From Thermoplasmata archaeon (GTDB lineage: Archaea; Thermoplasmatota; Thermoplasmata; Thermoplasmatales; Thermoplasmataceae), in the NCBI GenBank assembly GCA_021810045.1, contig JAJZJR010000016.1, positions 1 to 35,837 on the forward strand: a stretch of DNA of 35,837 bases. The letters are read 5' to 3'. The notes under the pieces are model-generated. The model had not been told where the DNA came from. It saw only the letters and a program-made list of their open reading frames with translations, and searched no databases. Below, in pieces: positions 25,305 to 33,927 of this stretch. The position numbers and the translations under genes were made by a program. Position 1 is the stretch's first letter. Each line of letters starts with the position of its first letter.

Positions 25305-26399
25305 TTACAGTACATGAATAATGACCAGAGTAATCACGATTAATGGGGTCGCAATAACGATTCCTATTAAGATCCACACAAATCGTTTACCAAAGTTAAA
25401 CGTATAGCCTAAACCGTATCTCTTAGGGACAAGCAGTGACTCATCTTCCTTATTGTGGTATACCAATCCTCCAGTCCAATATTGATCGTCATCAACCACT
25501 TGTTCTTCATTTGGCTTTTCCACTGCACCTGGGTAGAGTTTCCACCCTGTCTGACCCGTTCTCACGGTGAACAGAAGCACCAGAGGGACTATTACAATCA
25601 CTGGAATTGTTGTGATGATAATTGGCAACCCCGATAGTAATCCCCATTCTTTTGCAGAGTCCAGGAACATGGACAGCCCCAAAATGCAAGCTATAATGAT
25701 AAACAGCTGGTACATGGCTTTATTAAATCCCCTCATTTGCATTCCTGCCTTTCTCGGTGTTCGGGAATTCCTGTTTGGAAGCACTCGAAGGACTGCCATG
25801 GCAAATGCTTCTAAAAGTATAAGCGATGGAAGATAAACAAGAATCAGGAGCTCAAAAACTGTTAGGTATGATTTTACTGAAAATCGATTGGGCTGACCTC
25901 CGGCCCCGTAATGAGTGGCTAGAATATTGGGAATGTGCGGGTAGTACAAGACACCGATAGCAATGAATACTGAAAGTTCAATCCACGGTAATACAAACCA
26001 TATAGGTGCCCACCTGATTGGATCTCTTACCATATATGCAATTATTTTACCCCCACTATGTTCGGATTGCTTGTAATGGCCCCTTAACCTTAGGGTTTTT
26101 CTTCTGGCCCGGAAATATCCAAAAAAACCAATTGGTACAATTAGAATTGGCATAAACGTTTCAAAGAGGCCAGGAATGCGGGAAAAGAAGACAACATATA
26201 TTGTAAGGACTATGGCTTGTAGCAGAGCAACCAATATGGTGTACTGACGTCTTAAATGTAAGAATTCAGGCTGCTTTGAAAAATTATAAGGCACCCTTAT
26301 GCCAAACTGAAGATCAGGTGTGGACAGGTAAGGCATCACAGCAAAAACAACAATTAATGGAAGAAGAGTAGCTGTGTCTAGTAAAATAAGGAAAGACAA
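25305..26399 (-). CDS. Polytopic membrane protein with DUF1648 and DUF5808-like regions
   Basis: This 364-aa protein has about eight hydrophobic segments. An N-terminal helix pair is followed by a helix pair around residues 55-95, then a DUF1648-like core (LPWIELSVFIAIGVLYYPHIPNILATHYGAGGQPNRF, near 138-175) and further helices. Near the C terminus the segment DDDQYWTGGLVYHNKED...VPKRYGLGYTFNFG resembles DUF5808. Proteins of this kind often sit beside GntR/YtrA regulators, as here: the regulator ends 5 bp upstream on the same strand. Its role is unknown; envelope stress or ABC-exporter accessory functions are suggested by context only. Confidence 0.8.
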   Translation of the reverse strand: MSFLILLDTATLLPLIVVFAVMPYLSTPDLQFGIRVPYNFSKQPEFLHLRRQYTILVALLQAIVLTIYVVFFSRIPGLFETFMPILIVPIGFFGYFRARRKTLRLRGHYKQSEHSGGKIIAYMVRDPIRWAPIWFVLPWIELSVFIAIGVLYYPHIPNILATHYGAGGQPNRFSVKSYLTVFELLILVYLPSLILLEAFAMAVLRVLPNRNSRTPRKAGMQMRGFNKAMYQLFIIIACILGLSMFLDSAKEWGLLSGLPIIITTIPVIVIVPLVLLFTVRTGQTGWKLYPGAVEKPNEEQVVDDDQYWTGGLVYHNKEDESLLVPKRYGLGYTFNFGKRFVWILIGIVIATPLIVITLVIIHVL

Positions 26400-26404
26400 G
26401 ATTT

Positions 26405-26836
26405 CTACTCATCCTTTGTAGACTCTATGTCTTCGAGAATACTCTGTATTTTTACCATTATCATGTCTGAATTGAAACCTTTTGATACAGCTTCTGACAG
26501 GATCACTTTCATTCTCTCAACCCAGATCGGATCAAAACCGGACCTCTTGCCTTCAGGTATTTCATTAATAGTGATTCTTTTTCTTCTGTCAAGTGTCACA
26601 TAGCCTTCCTGAATAAGCTGTGAATATGCACGGTTAACAGTATGGTAATTTATTCCTAGAGCTGATGATAATCTTCTAGATGAGGGTAGTTTTTCACCTG
26701 GTGTTAAAATGCCCATTGCTATCTGCGTGATTACTGAATCACATATTTGCAGATATATGGGTTTCGAAGAGTTAAGATCTATTGTTATTGTGTAACCTTC
26801 CTGTGATTTCCAGCCGGAAATTGCCGATGTCTTCAT
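26405..26836 (-). CDS. GntR-family transcriptional regulator, YtrA type
   Basis: This 143-aa protein has a winged-helix domain at its N-terminal half (PIYLQICDSVITQIAMG, then LPSSRRLSSALGINYHTVNRAYSQL and a wing ending GYV) and a short helical tail, as in the YtrA subfamily that controls ABC exporters. ATG 26836 is preceded by GGAG with 5 nt spacing. An in-frame TTG at 26881 lies 27 bp after a TATA-like TTTAATA and could give a longer leaderless form. It heads a two-gene operon and diverges from an ABC transporter. The likely operator, TTCTA-N7-TAGAA, occurs at both promoters. Confidence 0.88.
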   Translation of the reverse strand: MKTSAISGWKSQEGYTITIDLNSSKPIYLQICDSVITQIAMGILTPGEKLPSSRRLSSALGINYHTVNRAYSQLIQEGYVTLDRRKRITINEIPEGKRSGFDPIWVERMKVILSEAVSKGFNSDMIMVKIQSILEDIESTKDE

Positions 26837-26899
26837 GGATTCTCCAGTTTCTTTTCTAAATACTTCGCCATTTACAGACAAGGTTGTTCAATCCAATGT

Positions 26900-26918
26900 A
26901 TTCTATTAAATGTAGAAT
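26900..26918. promoter_or_regulatory. Palindromic operator 1 over the GntR promoter
   Basis: ATTCTA and TAGAAT are separated by 7 nt. On the minus strand the spacer and inner arm contain TTTAATA, a plausible TATA box for the GntR operon, so a bound regulator would block TBP. The same spacing and half-sites recur at 27001-27019. Confidence 0.65.
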
Positions 26919-27000
26919 AGACATATAAACTATTACGGGTGGGCTTTGCAATATTGTGTTTCAGCATTCCTCCAGTGATCACAATAATAATTAAATACTT

Positions 27001-27019
27001 GTTCTATATGACATAGAAC
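27001..27019. promoter_or_regulatory. Palindromic operator 2 at the ABC transporter promoter
   Basis: GTTCTA and TAGAAC are separated by 7 nt (perfect 7-bp arms if one extra A/T pair is counted). It lies immediately downstream of a TATA-like TTAAATAC (26991-26998), in the region where RNA polymerase would start. It shares TTCTA-N7-TAGAA with operator 1, 101 bp away centre to centre. The rest of the gap 26882-27191 holds only the leader described at 27078-27120. Confidence 0.65.
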
Positions 27020-27077
27020 ATATCACATACACTACTGAAATACTCAAGAATTGTGTTCAAAACCGATATATTTGCAA

Positions 27078-27120
27078 AAATTTGCCTCCTCAACCGCAAA
27101 AATCAATGAGGCTCAAATTT
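27078..27120 (+). repeat. Bulged hairpin in the ABC operon leader
   Basis: AAATTTG-CCTC pairs with GAGG-CT-CAAATTT, an 11-bp stem with a 2-nt bulge and a 19-nt loop. If transcription starts near 27020 as the TATA box suggests, this lies in a leader of about 170 nt, unusually long beside the mostly leaderless genes around it. Confidence 0.35.
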
Positions 27121-27191
27121 AACGCGGAACACGACTTGATTGGGCTGGTAGGTGTGTGAAAAATGCAGGAAATGTCCTACGGTGTATTTGC

Positions 27192-28037
27192 ATGAAAGTT
27201 GAAGTGAATAATTTTTCAGCCGGATATGGGGGCACTAAAGTGCTTCACAATATTACTTTTACAATTTCCAAACCTGGCATTTATGTGGTTCTTGGAAAAA
27301 ATGGGGCTGGAAAAACTACGCTTTTCCGGTCAATGACAGGGATGCTACCTCCAGCTACAGGCACAATAAAATTCAATGGAGAAACCCTTAATAACTCAAG
27401 GGTGAAGATTGCATACCTTGGCCATAAAGATGCCCTTCCAATTGGAATGAAGGTGAAACAGATAATGGAATTTTATGGCGCAGTTGAAGGTGCAGATGAG
27501 AATGAAGTGAACAATGCAATTGATCAATACAACCTCACAGATTTTCTTGGCAGAACATACCAGAATTTAAGCCAGGGGCAGAGGAAGAGGGTTGCACTTG
27601 CGAAATGTCTCATAGGCCATAAAGACATTTACATTCTCGATGAACCTACTTCTAACCTTGATCCAAGAGTCTCAGCCGATATAAGGGAATTTATGACTTC
27701 AAAATCGAATTCCAACATAATTCTGTACTCCTCCCACAACATGTTCGAAGCCACTGAGATAGGCTCACAAGTGATCGCCATTAATAATGGAAAATTGGTC
27801 TATTTTGGCGATATATCTGGAGTAGACGGAGGAAACTATCGTATTGGTATCAGAGGTACAGGAATTGAAAGTGCGGTTACAGAATTCCACAAAGAAGGCA
27901 GATTTTACATCTTTGACCTACTTTCTGCATCCGAAGCAGCAGAATTGATATCTAACTTAACTTCAAAAGGAGCCAGAATTTACGAAGTCAAAGACATGAC
28001 AAATCCTCTTGAGAGGTTTTTCGATGACAGCAATTGA
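27192..28037 (+). CDS. ABC transporter ATP-binding protein
   Basis: This 281-aa nucleotide-binding subunit has Walker A GKNGAGKT at 35-42, signature LSQGQ at 126-130, Walker B YILDE at 147-151 and the switch His H182. The last 80 residues form a small extra domain like those of ABC-2 exporters (CcmA type). The start at 27192 places the usual VEVNNFSAGYGG strand at the N terminus; a GTG at 27156 would add 12 residues. The permease gene follows after 68 bp. Together with the GntR regulator they form a YtrA-like export module. Confidence 0.92.
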   Translation: MKVEVNNFSAGYGGTKVLHNITFTISKPGIYVVLGKNGAGKTTLFRSMTGMLPPATGTIKFNGETLNNSRVKIAYLGHKDALPIGMKVKQIMEFYGAVEGADENEVNNAIDQYNLTDFLGRTYQNLSQGQRKRVALAKCLIGHKDIYILDEPTSNLDPRVSADIREFMTSKSNSNIILYSSHNMFEATEIGSQVIAINNGKLVYFGDISGVDGGNYRIGIRGTGIESAVTEFHKEGRFYIFDLLSASEAAELISNLTSKGARIYEVKDMTNPLERFFDDSN

Positions 28038-28105
28038 GTCAAATGGGTGCCTAATGAAACTCTTTTCAAAGAAAGGTACTACCGTCTTATTGAGGGTGTT
28101 TTGCA

Positions 28106-28882
28106 ATGAGTAACGAAAACCATGGCTTCTCAACCCTTGTAAGATTCGGTCTGTCAAGATCTTTTAAGACCCCTTATGGTTTATTTTACCTGGCAATGGG
28201 CATATTCTTGCCTGTCATGATAATGAGTCTCCTTATTTTCGTTGGGTCAACCTCGACTTCCCATCATATTGCCAAAATACAGGGTGCAACAATTGGAATA
28301 AATAATCCTGTGGTTTACCAGATTTTTTCCACCATTCCCACAATACTTCCAATATTCACAATAATAGGTAGTGTGGGTTCAACATACCTGTTCTCGTCCG
28401 ACCGGTCAAATGGAGTTTATGAGTATCTTATTGCAACACGCAGGGTAAGGATAAAGGACATTTTCATCTCAAATATTGTAACGGTAGTCATAGGCGTGAG
28501 CATTATACTCGGCTTGGATTTGCTCATAATTTTTAGTGTAGTTTCCAGAACAGATTCAGGGATTTTGGTTGATATGTTCAAGCTTATTGCCCTGGAATCT
28601 ATACCGCTTTCATATCTAGGGGCTCTGCTCAGCATGTTGGCAATCCTGATCTGGGCATCACTCTCTAAAACATATGTAGGAATCAATTCGCCCGGAGGCA
28701 TTGGAATCTTTGTTGGTTTTGCTCCAGTCCTGCTCCTCACAATCCTTGTGAATACGGGGACTGTGGCTGCAAAGGATCTCTATCTTTTCGGAGGGTTATA
28801 TTCACTGGCATTATTCGCCATATTCGTTGCCTTTTTGATACTTGTGTCCCAGAAAATTTCAAACGAGAGTATGCTCACTTAA
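28106..28882 (+). CDS. ABC-2 type transporter permease
   Basis: This 258-aa integral membrane protein has about six helices, starting with LFYLAMGIFLPVMIMSLLIF (near 27-46) and ending with LYSLALFAIFVAFLILV. The cytoplasmic loop FSSDRSNGVYEYLIATRRVRIKDIF is the coupling-helix region typical of ABC-2 permeases. It is the partner of the preceding ATPase. GAGGG lies 9 nt before the ATG. A strong hairpin terminator follows the stop. The exported substrate is unknown. Confidence 0.88.
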   Translation: MSNENHGFSTLVRFGLSRSFKTPYGLFYLAMGIFLPVMIMSLLIFVGSTSTSHHIAKIQGATIGINNPVVYQIFSTIPTILPIFTIIGSVGSTYLFSSDRSNGVYEYLIATRRVRIKDIFISNIVTVVIGVSIILGLDLLIIFSVVSRTDSGILVDMFKLIALESIPLSYLGALLSMLAILIWASLSKTYVGINSPGGIGIFVGFAPVLLLTILVNTGTVAAKDLYLFGGLYSLALFAIFVAFLILVSQKISNESMLT

Positions 28883-28890
28883 TATACTGA

Positions 28891-28919
28891 AATTAATCCT
28901 GCAAGGATTAATTCCTTTT
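28891..28919 (+). terminator. Hairpin plus T-run terminator of the ABC operon
   Basis: AATTAATCCT and AGGATTAATT form a perfect 10-bp stem with a GCA loop, followed by CC and five T, then CTTT. It begins 8 bp after the permease stop codon. The rest of 28883-29119 shows no gene. Confidence 0.65.
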
Positions 28920-29119
28920 TCTTTACGTTCCGATGGTTCCCCACAGGATGCACCGTGGAATTGGATTCTCAACCCTTTATCAATTATCCTGAACTTTTGG
29001 AAAAATTAACCAGCTAATTATAGGTTTCAGTATCAAAAAATTATGTTTTGTAACTTGAACTAAAAAATATTTATTGATGTTTCAGACTTTGCGGCATTTA
29101 TTTTGAGCCCCGAAACCCA

Positions 29120-29290
29120 TCAGTTGCCTTCAACAGGGAGAAATTCGGATCTTCTGTGTTCTACCTTGCACTCAGGGCATCTCACGATCCCCAATCCCGG
29201 AATAGTTAAACCCAGGTGATCGTTCTTCCAATCCATATAAGGGCTGTTGAACTCCGCGCCACAATCAGGACATGTTATTTTCTTTCTCAT
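29120..29290 (-). CDS. Small zinc-ribbon protein (56 aa)
   Basis: The protein has CPDCG close to the N terminus and RCPECK about 30 residues later, a classic four-Cys zinc ribbon, with an aromatic/acidic insert (YMDWKNDH). The function is unknown. I chose ATG 29290 because a TATA-like TTTATTATATC is centred about 30 bp upstream; ATG 29299 would add three residues. Two copies of GTTCTA between box and start (minus strand) resemble half-sites of the GntR operator found 2 kb away. Confidence 0.65.
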   Translation of the reverse strand: MRKKITCPDCGAEFNSPYMDWKNDHLGLTIPGLGIVRCPECKVEHRRSEFLPVEGN

Positions 29291-29513
29291 GTTTGTCATA
29301 GAACAAGTAGAACAGATATAATAAACTTCTCTATCTTATCATAAAGGTTCCTGAAAATTCAATTCAAGGAAGATTCCATAGAAGTGGGATTAGACTCAGT
29401 TAATTTTTGTGAAAGCTTTTGAAAGCGTAATTATATGATGGTTTGGTAAGTTGTAGCTTGTGATCACACCAGTCAGCATCAAATAATAATATAAGTTGAG
29501 TATCAGAGTGAGA

Positions 29514-30704
29514 ATGGGTTACAGGGTTCAGGCTGGCTCAATAAACGCTTCGAGGGCTGTTTATGCACTGAACTGGTTCAATGTAGCCCCCGGTTTAACA
29601 TACATATCACATGATCTGAAACTGCAGCTGGTCCAGCTTGGCATTATCACAACCGCATTCTACATAGGCCTGTCAACATTCCAGATGGTTGGCGGGCTCC
29701 TTGCTTCCAGAATAGGAAACAAGGCAACTTCAGTCGTGGGGATCTCTATCCTCGGATTTTCTGTGATACTTACAGGGCTGTCGCAGAACCTGCTTGAGCT
29801 ATTCAGTTTCAGGCTCTTCGCAGGCATAGGTTCAGCACTTTTTTTCTCCCCTGCACTTGGACTACTGGCAAATATTGTTCCCCACGAAAAATACAGCTTT
29901 TATGTGGGTCTCTTCAACGGGTCTTTCAATCTGGGAGGAGGTATGGGCATTATTGGATGGGATTTCCTCGACCAGATTTTTGGATGGCGGATTCCCCTTT
30001 TCTTTGCAGGTTCAGTGCTTCTGGCCCTGGCAGCTGAAAACCTCTACGTTCTTCGCAATTACAAGCCGGATCCGAAGAACAGGGTGAACATATTCAAAAG
30101 GGCAGGTGACGTGTTGAGGATACCCATTATCTGGATTCTTCCTGTAATTGCTCTGGCTGGAATACTGAGCGAGACAGTGATAGGACAACTCTTTGTGTAT
30201 TACGGGGAATCACAGCTTCATATGTCTCCCAACATGGCCAGTTCTCTCAGCACAATCTATCTGATGGTTGGATTCTTGGGCGGCGTATTTGGCGGCTACC
30301 TGTTTGGAGTTGTGAAAAGACGCATTTTGTTGTTCCTTGGCTCTACAGTTGTTCTTGCTTTGCTTACGGTAGCCGTTGCGTTTGTGCACCAGTATTACCT
30401 GCTTGTGATTCTTATGATAATACTCGGAATCCTTACGGTAAATTCACTAAGCATGCTTTACACACTTGTTGTGGAGAGGACCCCAGACAGAGGTATGGTT
30501 TCATTCTCGCTTTCATTCGTTAATTTTGTCCAAAATATAATCGGGGCATTTTCTCCAACAATTTTCACCCTCATAGCATTTTATGGAGGGTATGTAAATT
30601 CATGGATTTTCTTGGGTTTACTGGGACTGGCATGTGCCTCTGCAGGTTTTTACATGAGATCTGAGATGAGAAGTCATCCAAAGGTTTCTGAAATTAACGT
30701 TTAA
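29514..30704 (+). CDS. MFS transporter
   Basis: This 396-aa polytopic protein has about 12 helices. The first cytoplasmic loop carries GGLLASRIGNKATSVVG, the MFS loop 2-3 motif in a degenerate form, and LFAGIGSALFFSPALGL is the helix 4 region. A loop near residues 185-200 (YKPDPKNRVNIFKRAGDV) separates the two halves. The substrate is not predictable. The start is placed at ATG 29514, about 26 bp after AATAATATAAG; TTG 29496 and GTG 29508 are in frame upstream. Confidence 0.85.
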   Translation: MGYRVQAGSINASRAVYALNWFNVAPGLTYISHDLKLQLVQLGIITTAFYIGLSTFQMVGGLLASRIGNKATSVVGISILGFSVILTGLSQNLLELFSFRLFAGIGSALFFSPALGLLANIVPHEKYSFYVGLFNGSFNLGGGMGIIGWDFLDQIFGWRIPLFFAGSVLLALAAENLYVLRNYKPDPKNRVNIFKRAGDVLRIPIIWILPVIALAGILSETVIGQLFVYYGESQLHMSPNMASSLSTIYLMVGFLGGVFGGYLFGVVKRRILLFLGSTVVLALLTVAVAFVHQYYLLVILMIILGILTVNSLSMLYTLVVERTPDRGMVSFSLSFVNFVQNIIGAFSPTIFTLIAFYGGYVNSWIFLGLLGLACASAGFYMRSEMRSHPKVSEINV

Positions 30705-30726
30705 TAGCCTGTGAGAATATTGTAAT

Positions 30727-32478
30727 ATGAATTTTCTGGAAGTCTCAGAGAGATTCACGGAAATGTCTAACACTTCCAAGAGGCTTGAACTAACGGACAT
30801 CCTGGTGAGACTTCTCAAATCTGCCGATAAAGACCTCAAGAAACTTGTGTACCTAACTCAGGGAAAACTTCTTCCTGATTATGAGGGACTCGAGCTTGGG
30901 ATGGCAAATAAACTCATCATCAAGGCCCTATCATCAATATCCGGCAAGAAGGAAGAGGAAATTGATGTCATGTTCACCAAGGAAGGGGACCTTGGAACGG
31001 TTGCAAAACTGATCTCTGAAAAGAAGACACAGAATTCACTTTTTACCAGTGAACTAAGCGTTGATTATGTATATGACGAACTAACGAAACTTGCCAGGAT
31101 AAAGGGAGAGGGCAGCATCAAAAACAAGATGGGAATTTATCAGGACCTGCTCCTGAATGCAACACCTGATGAAGGGATGTATATAACAAGAATCATCACC
31201 GGCAGGCTGAGATTAGGGGTATCAGATGCCACAATACTTGATGCCCTGGTGCTGGCATTTGCCGATAAAAAGTATTCAGATGAGATAGACGAGGCATACA
31301 ACTTTCACCCGGATCTCGGGGAACTGGCAGAGTTGCTCAGGGAGGGCAAGCTGGACAGAGTGCTTAGCACCGGCCCCACTCCAATGGTTCCTGCCAAAGT
31401 AATGCTTGGGGAGAGACTCAGGGAGATCCCTGATGTTCTGGAAAAAATGGGTGGTAAAGCTGCATTTGAGTACAAATACGATGGATTGAGGACACAGATT
31501 CACATAAAGGACGGCAAGGTGAAGATTTTCTCAAGGGGTTCGGAAGAAACAACATCCAATTTCCCGGATATTGTTGAGCATGCCCGCCAGACCTTCAATG
31601 TTGAATCCTGTATTCTGGATGGGGAGGCAGTACCATATAATTCGGAAACAGGGGAACTTTATCCATTTCAGATGGTGTCTCAGAGGAGAGGAAGAAAATA
31701 TGACCTTAAATCTAAAGTTGAGGAGATTCCAGTGGTCGTTTTTCTTTTCGACATAATTTATCTCAATGGTGAACCGCTCAACAAGATGCCTTATCTTGAG
31801 AGAAGAAAGATGCTCGAATCCCTCTTCACCGAAAATGATGATTTTAAATGTGCAACAATGCTTTTATCATCAGATGTGGAGGAAATAAACAGGTTCTTCA
31901 CAGAGGCAATAAACTCAGGATGTGAAGGCCTCATGGCCAAGAACGTGTCAGAGGATTCAATTTATCGGGCAGGAGCAAGAGGTTGGCTCTGGATCAAGTT
32001 TAAGAGAGATTACCAGTCCTCATTTGAAGATACTTTGGATCTGGTAATTATAGGTGCCTTTGGAGGCCATGGGCGAAGAAAAGGGACCTACGGAGCTCTC
32101 CTGATGGCAACATACAACAAGGATCAGGATGTCTTTGAGTCCATATGCAAACTTGGAACAGGTTTCACCGACGATGTGCTCTTCGGGCTTCCTGCCAGGT
32201 TATCTGATTTTGTCACCAAGAAAAAACCTGCCAGGGTTGAGAGTGGGTTGGTACCTGATGTTTGGTTCGATCCGCAGGCAGTTCTTGAAATAATCGGAGC
32301 AGAAATAACTATCAGTCCAGTCCATTCCTGTGCATACGGAAAGGTACAGAAAGAAGCCGGTCTGGCAATAAGATTCCCTAGATTTACCGGGAGATGGCGT
32401 GACGACAAAACACCTGAGGATGCTACAACTACTGAAGAAATCCTTGAAATGTACTATTCACAGAAAAAAGTTGGTTAA
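30727..32478 (+). CDS. lig: ATP-dependent DNA ligase
   Basis: This 583-aa archaeal replicative ligase has an N-terminal DNA-binding domain (1-215), an adenylation domain with nucleophile K250 in [12 protein letters not shown] (motif I), SRGSEE (motif III), LFDIIYL (IIIa), EGLMAK at 400-405 (motif IV) and WIKFK at 422-426 (motif V), then an OB-fold domain. It seals nicks in replication and repair using ATP. TTTAATAG about 26 bp before the ATG suggests a leaderless message. It follows the MFS gene by 22 bp and is convergent with the ssDNA-binding protein. Confidence 0.96.
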   Translation: MNFLEVSERFTEMSNTSKRLELTDILVRLLKSADKDLKKLVYLTQGKLLPDYEGLELGMANKLIIKALSSISGKKEEEIDVMFTKEGDLGTVAKLISEKKTQNSLFTSELSVDYVYDELTKLARIKGEGSIKNKMGIYQDLLLNATPDEGMYITRIITGRLRLGVSDATILDALVLAFADKKYSDEIDEAYNFHPDLGELAELLREGKLDRVLSTGPTPMVPAKVMLGERLREIPDVLEKMGGKAAFEYKYDGLRTQIHIKDGKVKIFSRGSEETTSNFPDIVEHARQTFNVESCILDGEAVPYNSETGELYPFQMVSQRRGRKYDLKSKVEEIPVVVFLFDIIYLNGEPLNKMPYLERRKMLESLFTENDDFKCATMLLSSDVEEINRFFTEAINSGCEGLMAKNVSEDSIYRAGARGWLWIKFKRDYQSSFEDTLDLVIIGAFGGHGRRKGTYGALLMATYNKDQDVFESICKLGTGFTDDVLFGLPARLSDFVTKKKPARVESGLVPDVWFDPQAVLEIIGAEITISPVHSCAYGKVQKEAGLAIRFPRFTGRWRDDKTPEDATTTEEILEMYYSQKKVG

Positions 32479-32496
32479 TGGCTCCAAGGAGCCATT
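32477..32496. terminator. Perfect inverted repeat between converging lig and ssb
   Basis: AATGGCTC and GAGCCATT form an 8-bp stem with a 4-nt loop (9 bp counting the closing C-G). It begins in the lig stop codon and lies 26 bp before the end of the convergent gene. It has no strong T run, so the role as a bidirectional terminator is tentative. Confidence 0.45.
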
Positions 32497-32521
32497 CTCG
32501 GTTTAGAAATTAATTGTAGAT

Positions 32522-32986
32522 TTAATCGTTAAAGTCGTCTCTGGGCGGTCTGTTTCCACCATTGCGGTTATTGTAATATCCGCCACGGTTTCCACCTCTT
32601 CCTCCGCCAAATGATCTTCTTCTGAAGGTGTTCTCGTGTTCGGCTTCGCTCATGTCAAGTTCTTCGTTGACTTCTGCGAGTTCCTCTTCCGATTCCTTCA
32701 GTGAGCCGTATTTGCCCACGTTAAGTCTCATGTGACCTCTTACAAGAGATATGTATCCATTTTCTATGAAGAGGGTCTTGTTTTCTGATGCCTGACCGGT
32801 CTGCTCTCCCCAAAGAGAAAGTATGATCTTTCCGGTATCGTCTCCAATATAAACCTCGGTTACGGATTTTTCTTCTCCAAATCTGGTCTGTATTTGCTTG
32901 GGCTCGCCTATGCTAACAACCTTGGCCAGGACATTTACTCTCCTGGATTCTGGTGTAAGGTCTTTTATTTTGGTTGTCTCTTCCAT
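32522..32986 (-). CDS. Single-OB-fold ssDNA-binding protein with RGG/acidic tail
   Basis: This 154-aa protein has one OB fold (about residues 5-95; IKDLTPESRRVNVLAKVVSIGEP, then DDTGKIILSLWGE and GYISLVRGHMRLNVGKYG) and a flexible tail: an acidic stretch, then Arg/Gly/Asn repeats (GGGRGGNRGGYY, NNRNGGNRPP) ending in acidic DDFND. This architecture recalls crenarchaeal SSB and short RPA-like proteins; the acidic tip is the usual partner-docking site. GGAAG upstream of the ATG is the ribosome site. It faces the DNA ligase gene tail to tail. Confidence 0.88.
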   Translation of the reverse strand: MEETTKIKDLTPESRRVNVLAKVVSIGEPKQIQTRFGEEKSVTEVYIGDDTGKIILSLWGEQTGQASENKTLFIENGYISLVRGHMRLNVGKYGSLKESEEELAEVNEELDMSEAEHENTFRRRSFGGGRGGNRGGYYNNRNGGNRPPRDDFND

Positions 32987-33078
32987 TTTCTATTACTTCC
33001 TTTGTCTGTAAAGAAGACTAACGCCAATCCTCAATTGGTATTTGAACATATGTATGCGAATAAGGAAATCTGAGTCGT

Positions 33079-33894
33079 TTATAAGGTCTCTAAAGCGTTG
33101 ACGGCCCAGGGGAGTACTTCTCTTATGAACGATGGACCATGGTGTGCGAAGAAATCCAGTGGCCCAGGAGAAACAAAAACATGGTTTTTCTTAACCGCGG
33201 TCATGGTATCCCAGCCCCGTGAGGAAATGAGTTTTTTCACATCATCCCGATGGAATTTCGAGAACATCTTGGGTTCGTAGAATATCACATCCGGATTGGA
33301 TTCCTTTACAAAAGTGAGATCGGGTTCAACCCATTCACTTGATCGATCCGAATAAATGGATTTCACACCCAGAATGGATAAAGCGTCCGTTATATAACTC
33401 ATGGAACCGAAACTTACGGGTCCTCCAAGATCAATTTCCAGGTATCCGGATACCTCAGGTCTCCTTCTGAGAGAACCGAGATATTTCATGAGCTCAAATT
33501 CCATGTATCTGGCCTCGTCTCTCTGTCCTGTAACAATGCCAATTTTGGAAACAAGATCAATGATCCCTGCAACGGAAGAAGGCAGTTCAAATGTATAAAC
33601 TGTAAATTCCTTTCCAAGAGATTCAGCGAAATCTTTCTGAAATCCTGATATTGTCAGGATCAGATCGGGATTGATTTCTCTGATTACCTCTAATCTTGCG
33701 CTACCGTAGCTGCCAACTTTCCTTATTTTTGAAGTTTCTTCCGGTCTGGAACAGAACGCAGAAATACCTTTTATTCTCCCCCCCAGGTTAAGTTCGAAAA
33801 GTGTTTCCGTTATAGCTGGACTGAAGCTGATGATCCTCTTCGGTTCATCAGGAACATTTACCTTCCTTCCCAGGTGGTCAATCAATTCCGGCAT
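33079..33894 (-). CDS. BtuF/FecB-like periplasmic-binding-fold protein without signal peptide
   Basis: This 271-aa two-lobed protein of the class III (helical backbone) binding family would in homologues bind cobalamin or Fe-siderophores. It shows RIISFSPAITETLFEL, GRIKGISAFC, INPDLILT, the linking helix region and NPDVIFYEP, with SPGPLDFFAHHGP near the C terminus. No signal peptide, lipobox or membrane anchor is visible; it begins directly with MPELIDHLGRKVNVP. No ABC permease or ATPase is nearby. It follows an MFS gene by 33 bp on the same strand. A cytoplasmic cobalamin-binding or metal-sensing role is conceivable. Confidence 0.85.
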   Translation of the reverse strand: MPELIDHLGRKVNVPDEPKRIISFSPAITETLFELNLGGRIKGISAFCSRPEETSKIRKVGSYGSARLEVIREINPDLILTISGFQKDFAESLGKEFTVYTFELPSSVAGIIDLVSKIGIVTGQRDEARYMEFELMKYLGSLRRRPEVSGYLEIDLGGPVSFGSMSYITDALSILGVKSIYSDRSSEWVEPDLTFVKESNPDVIFYEPKMFSKFHRDDVKKLISSRGWDTMTAVKKNHVFVSPGPLDFFAHHGPSFIREVLPWAVNALETL

Positions 33895-33927
33895 CTATGG
33901 CCCAATTTCTTCAACATATTTGAAGTG

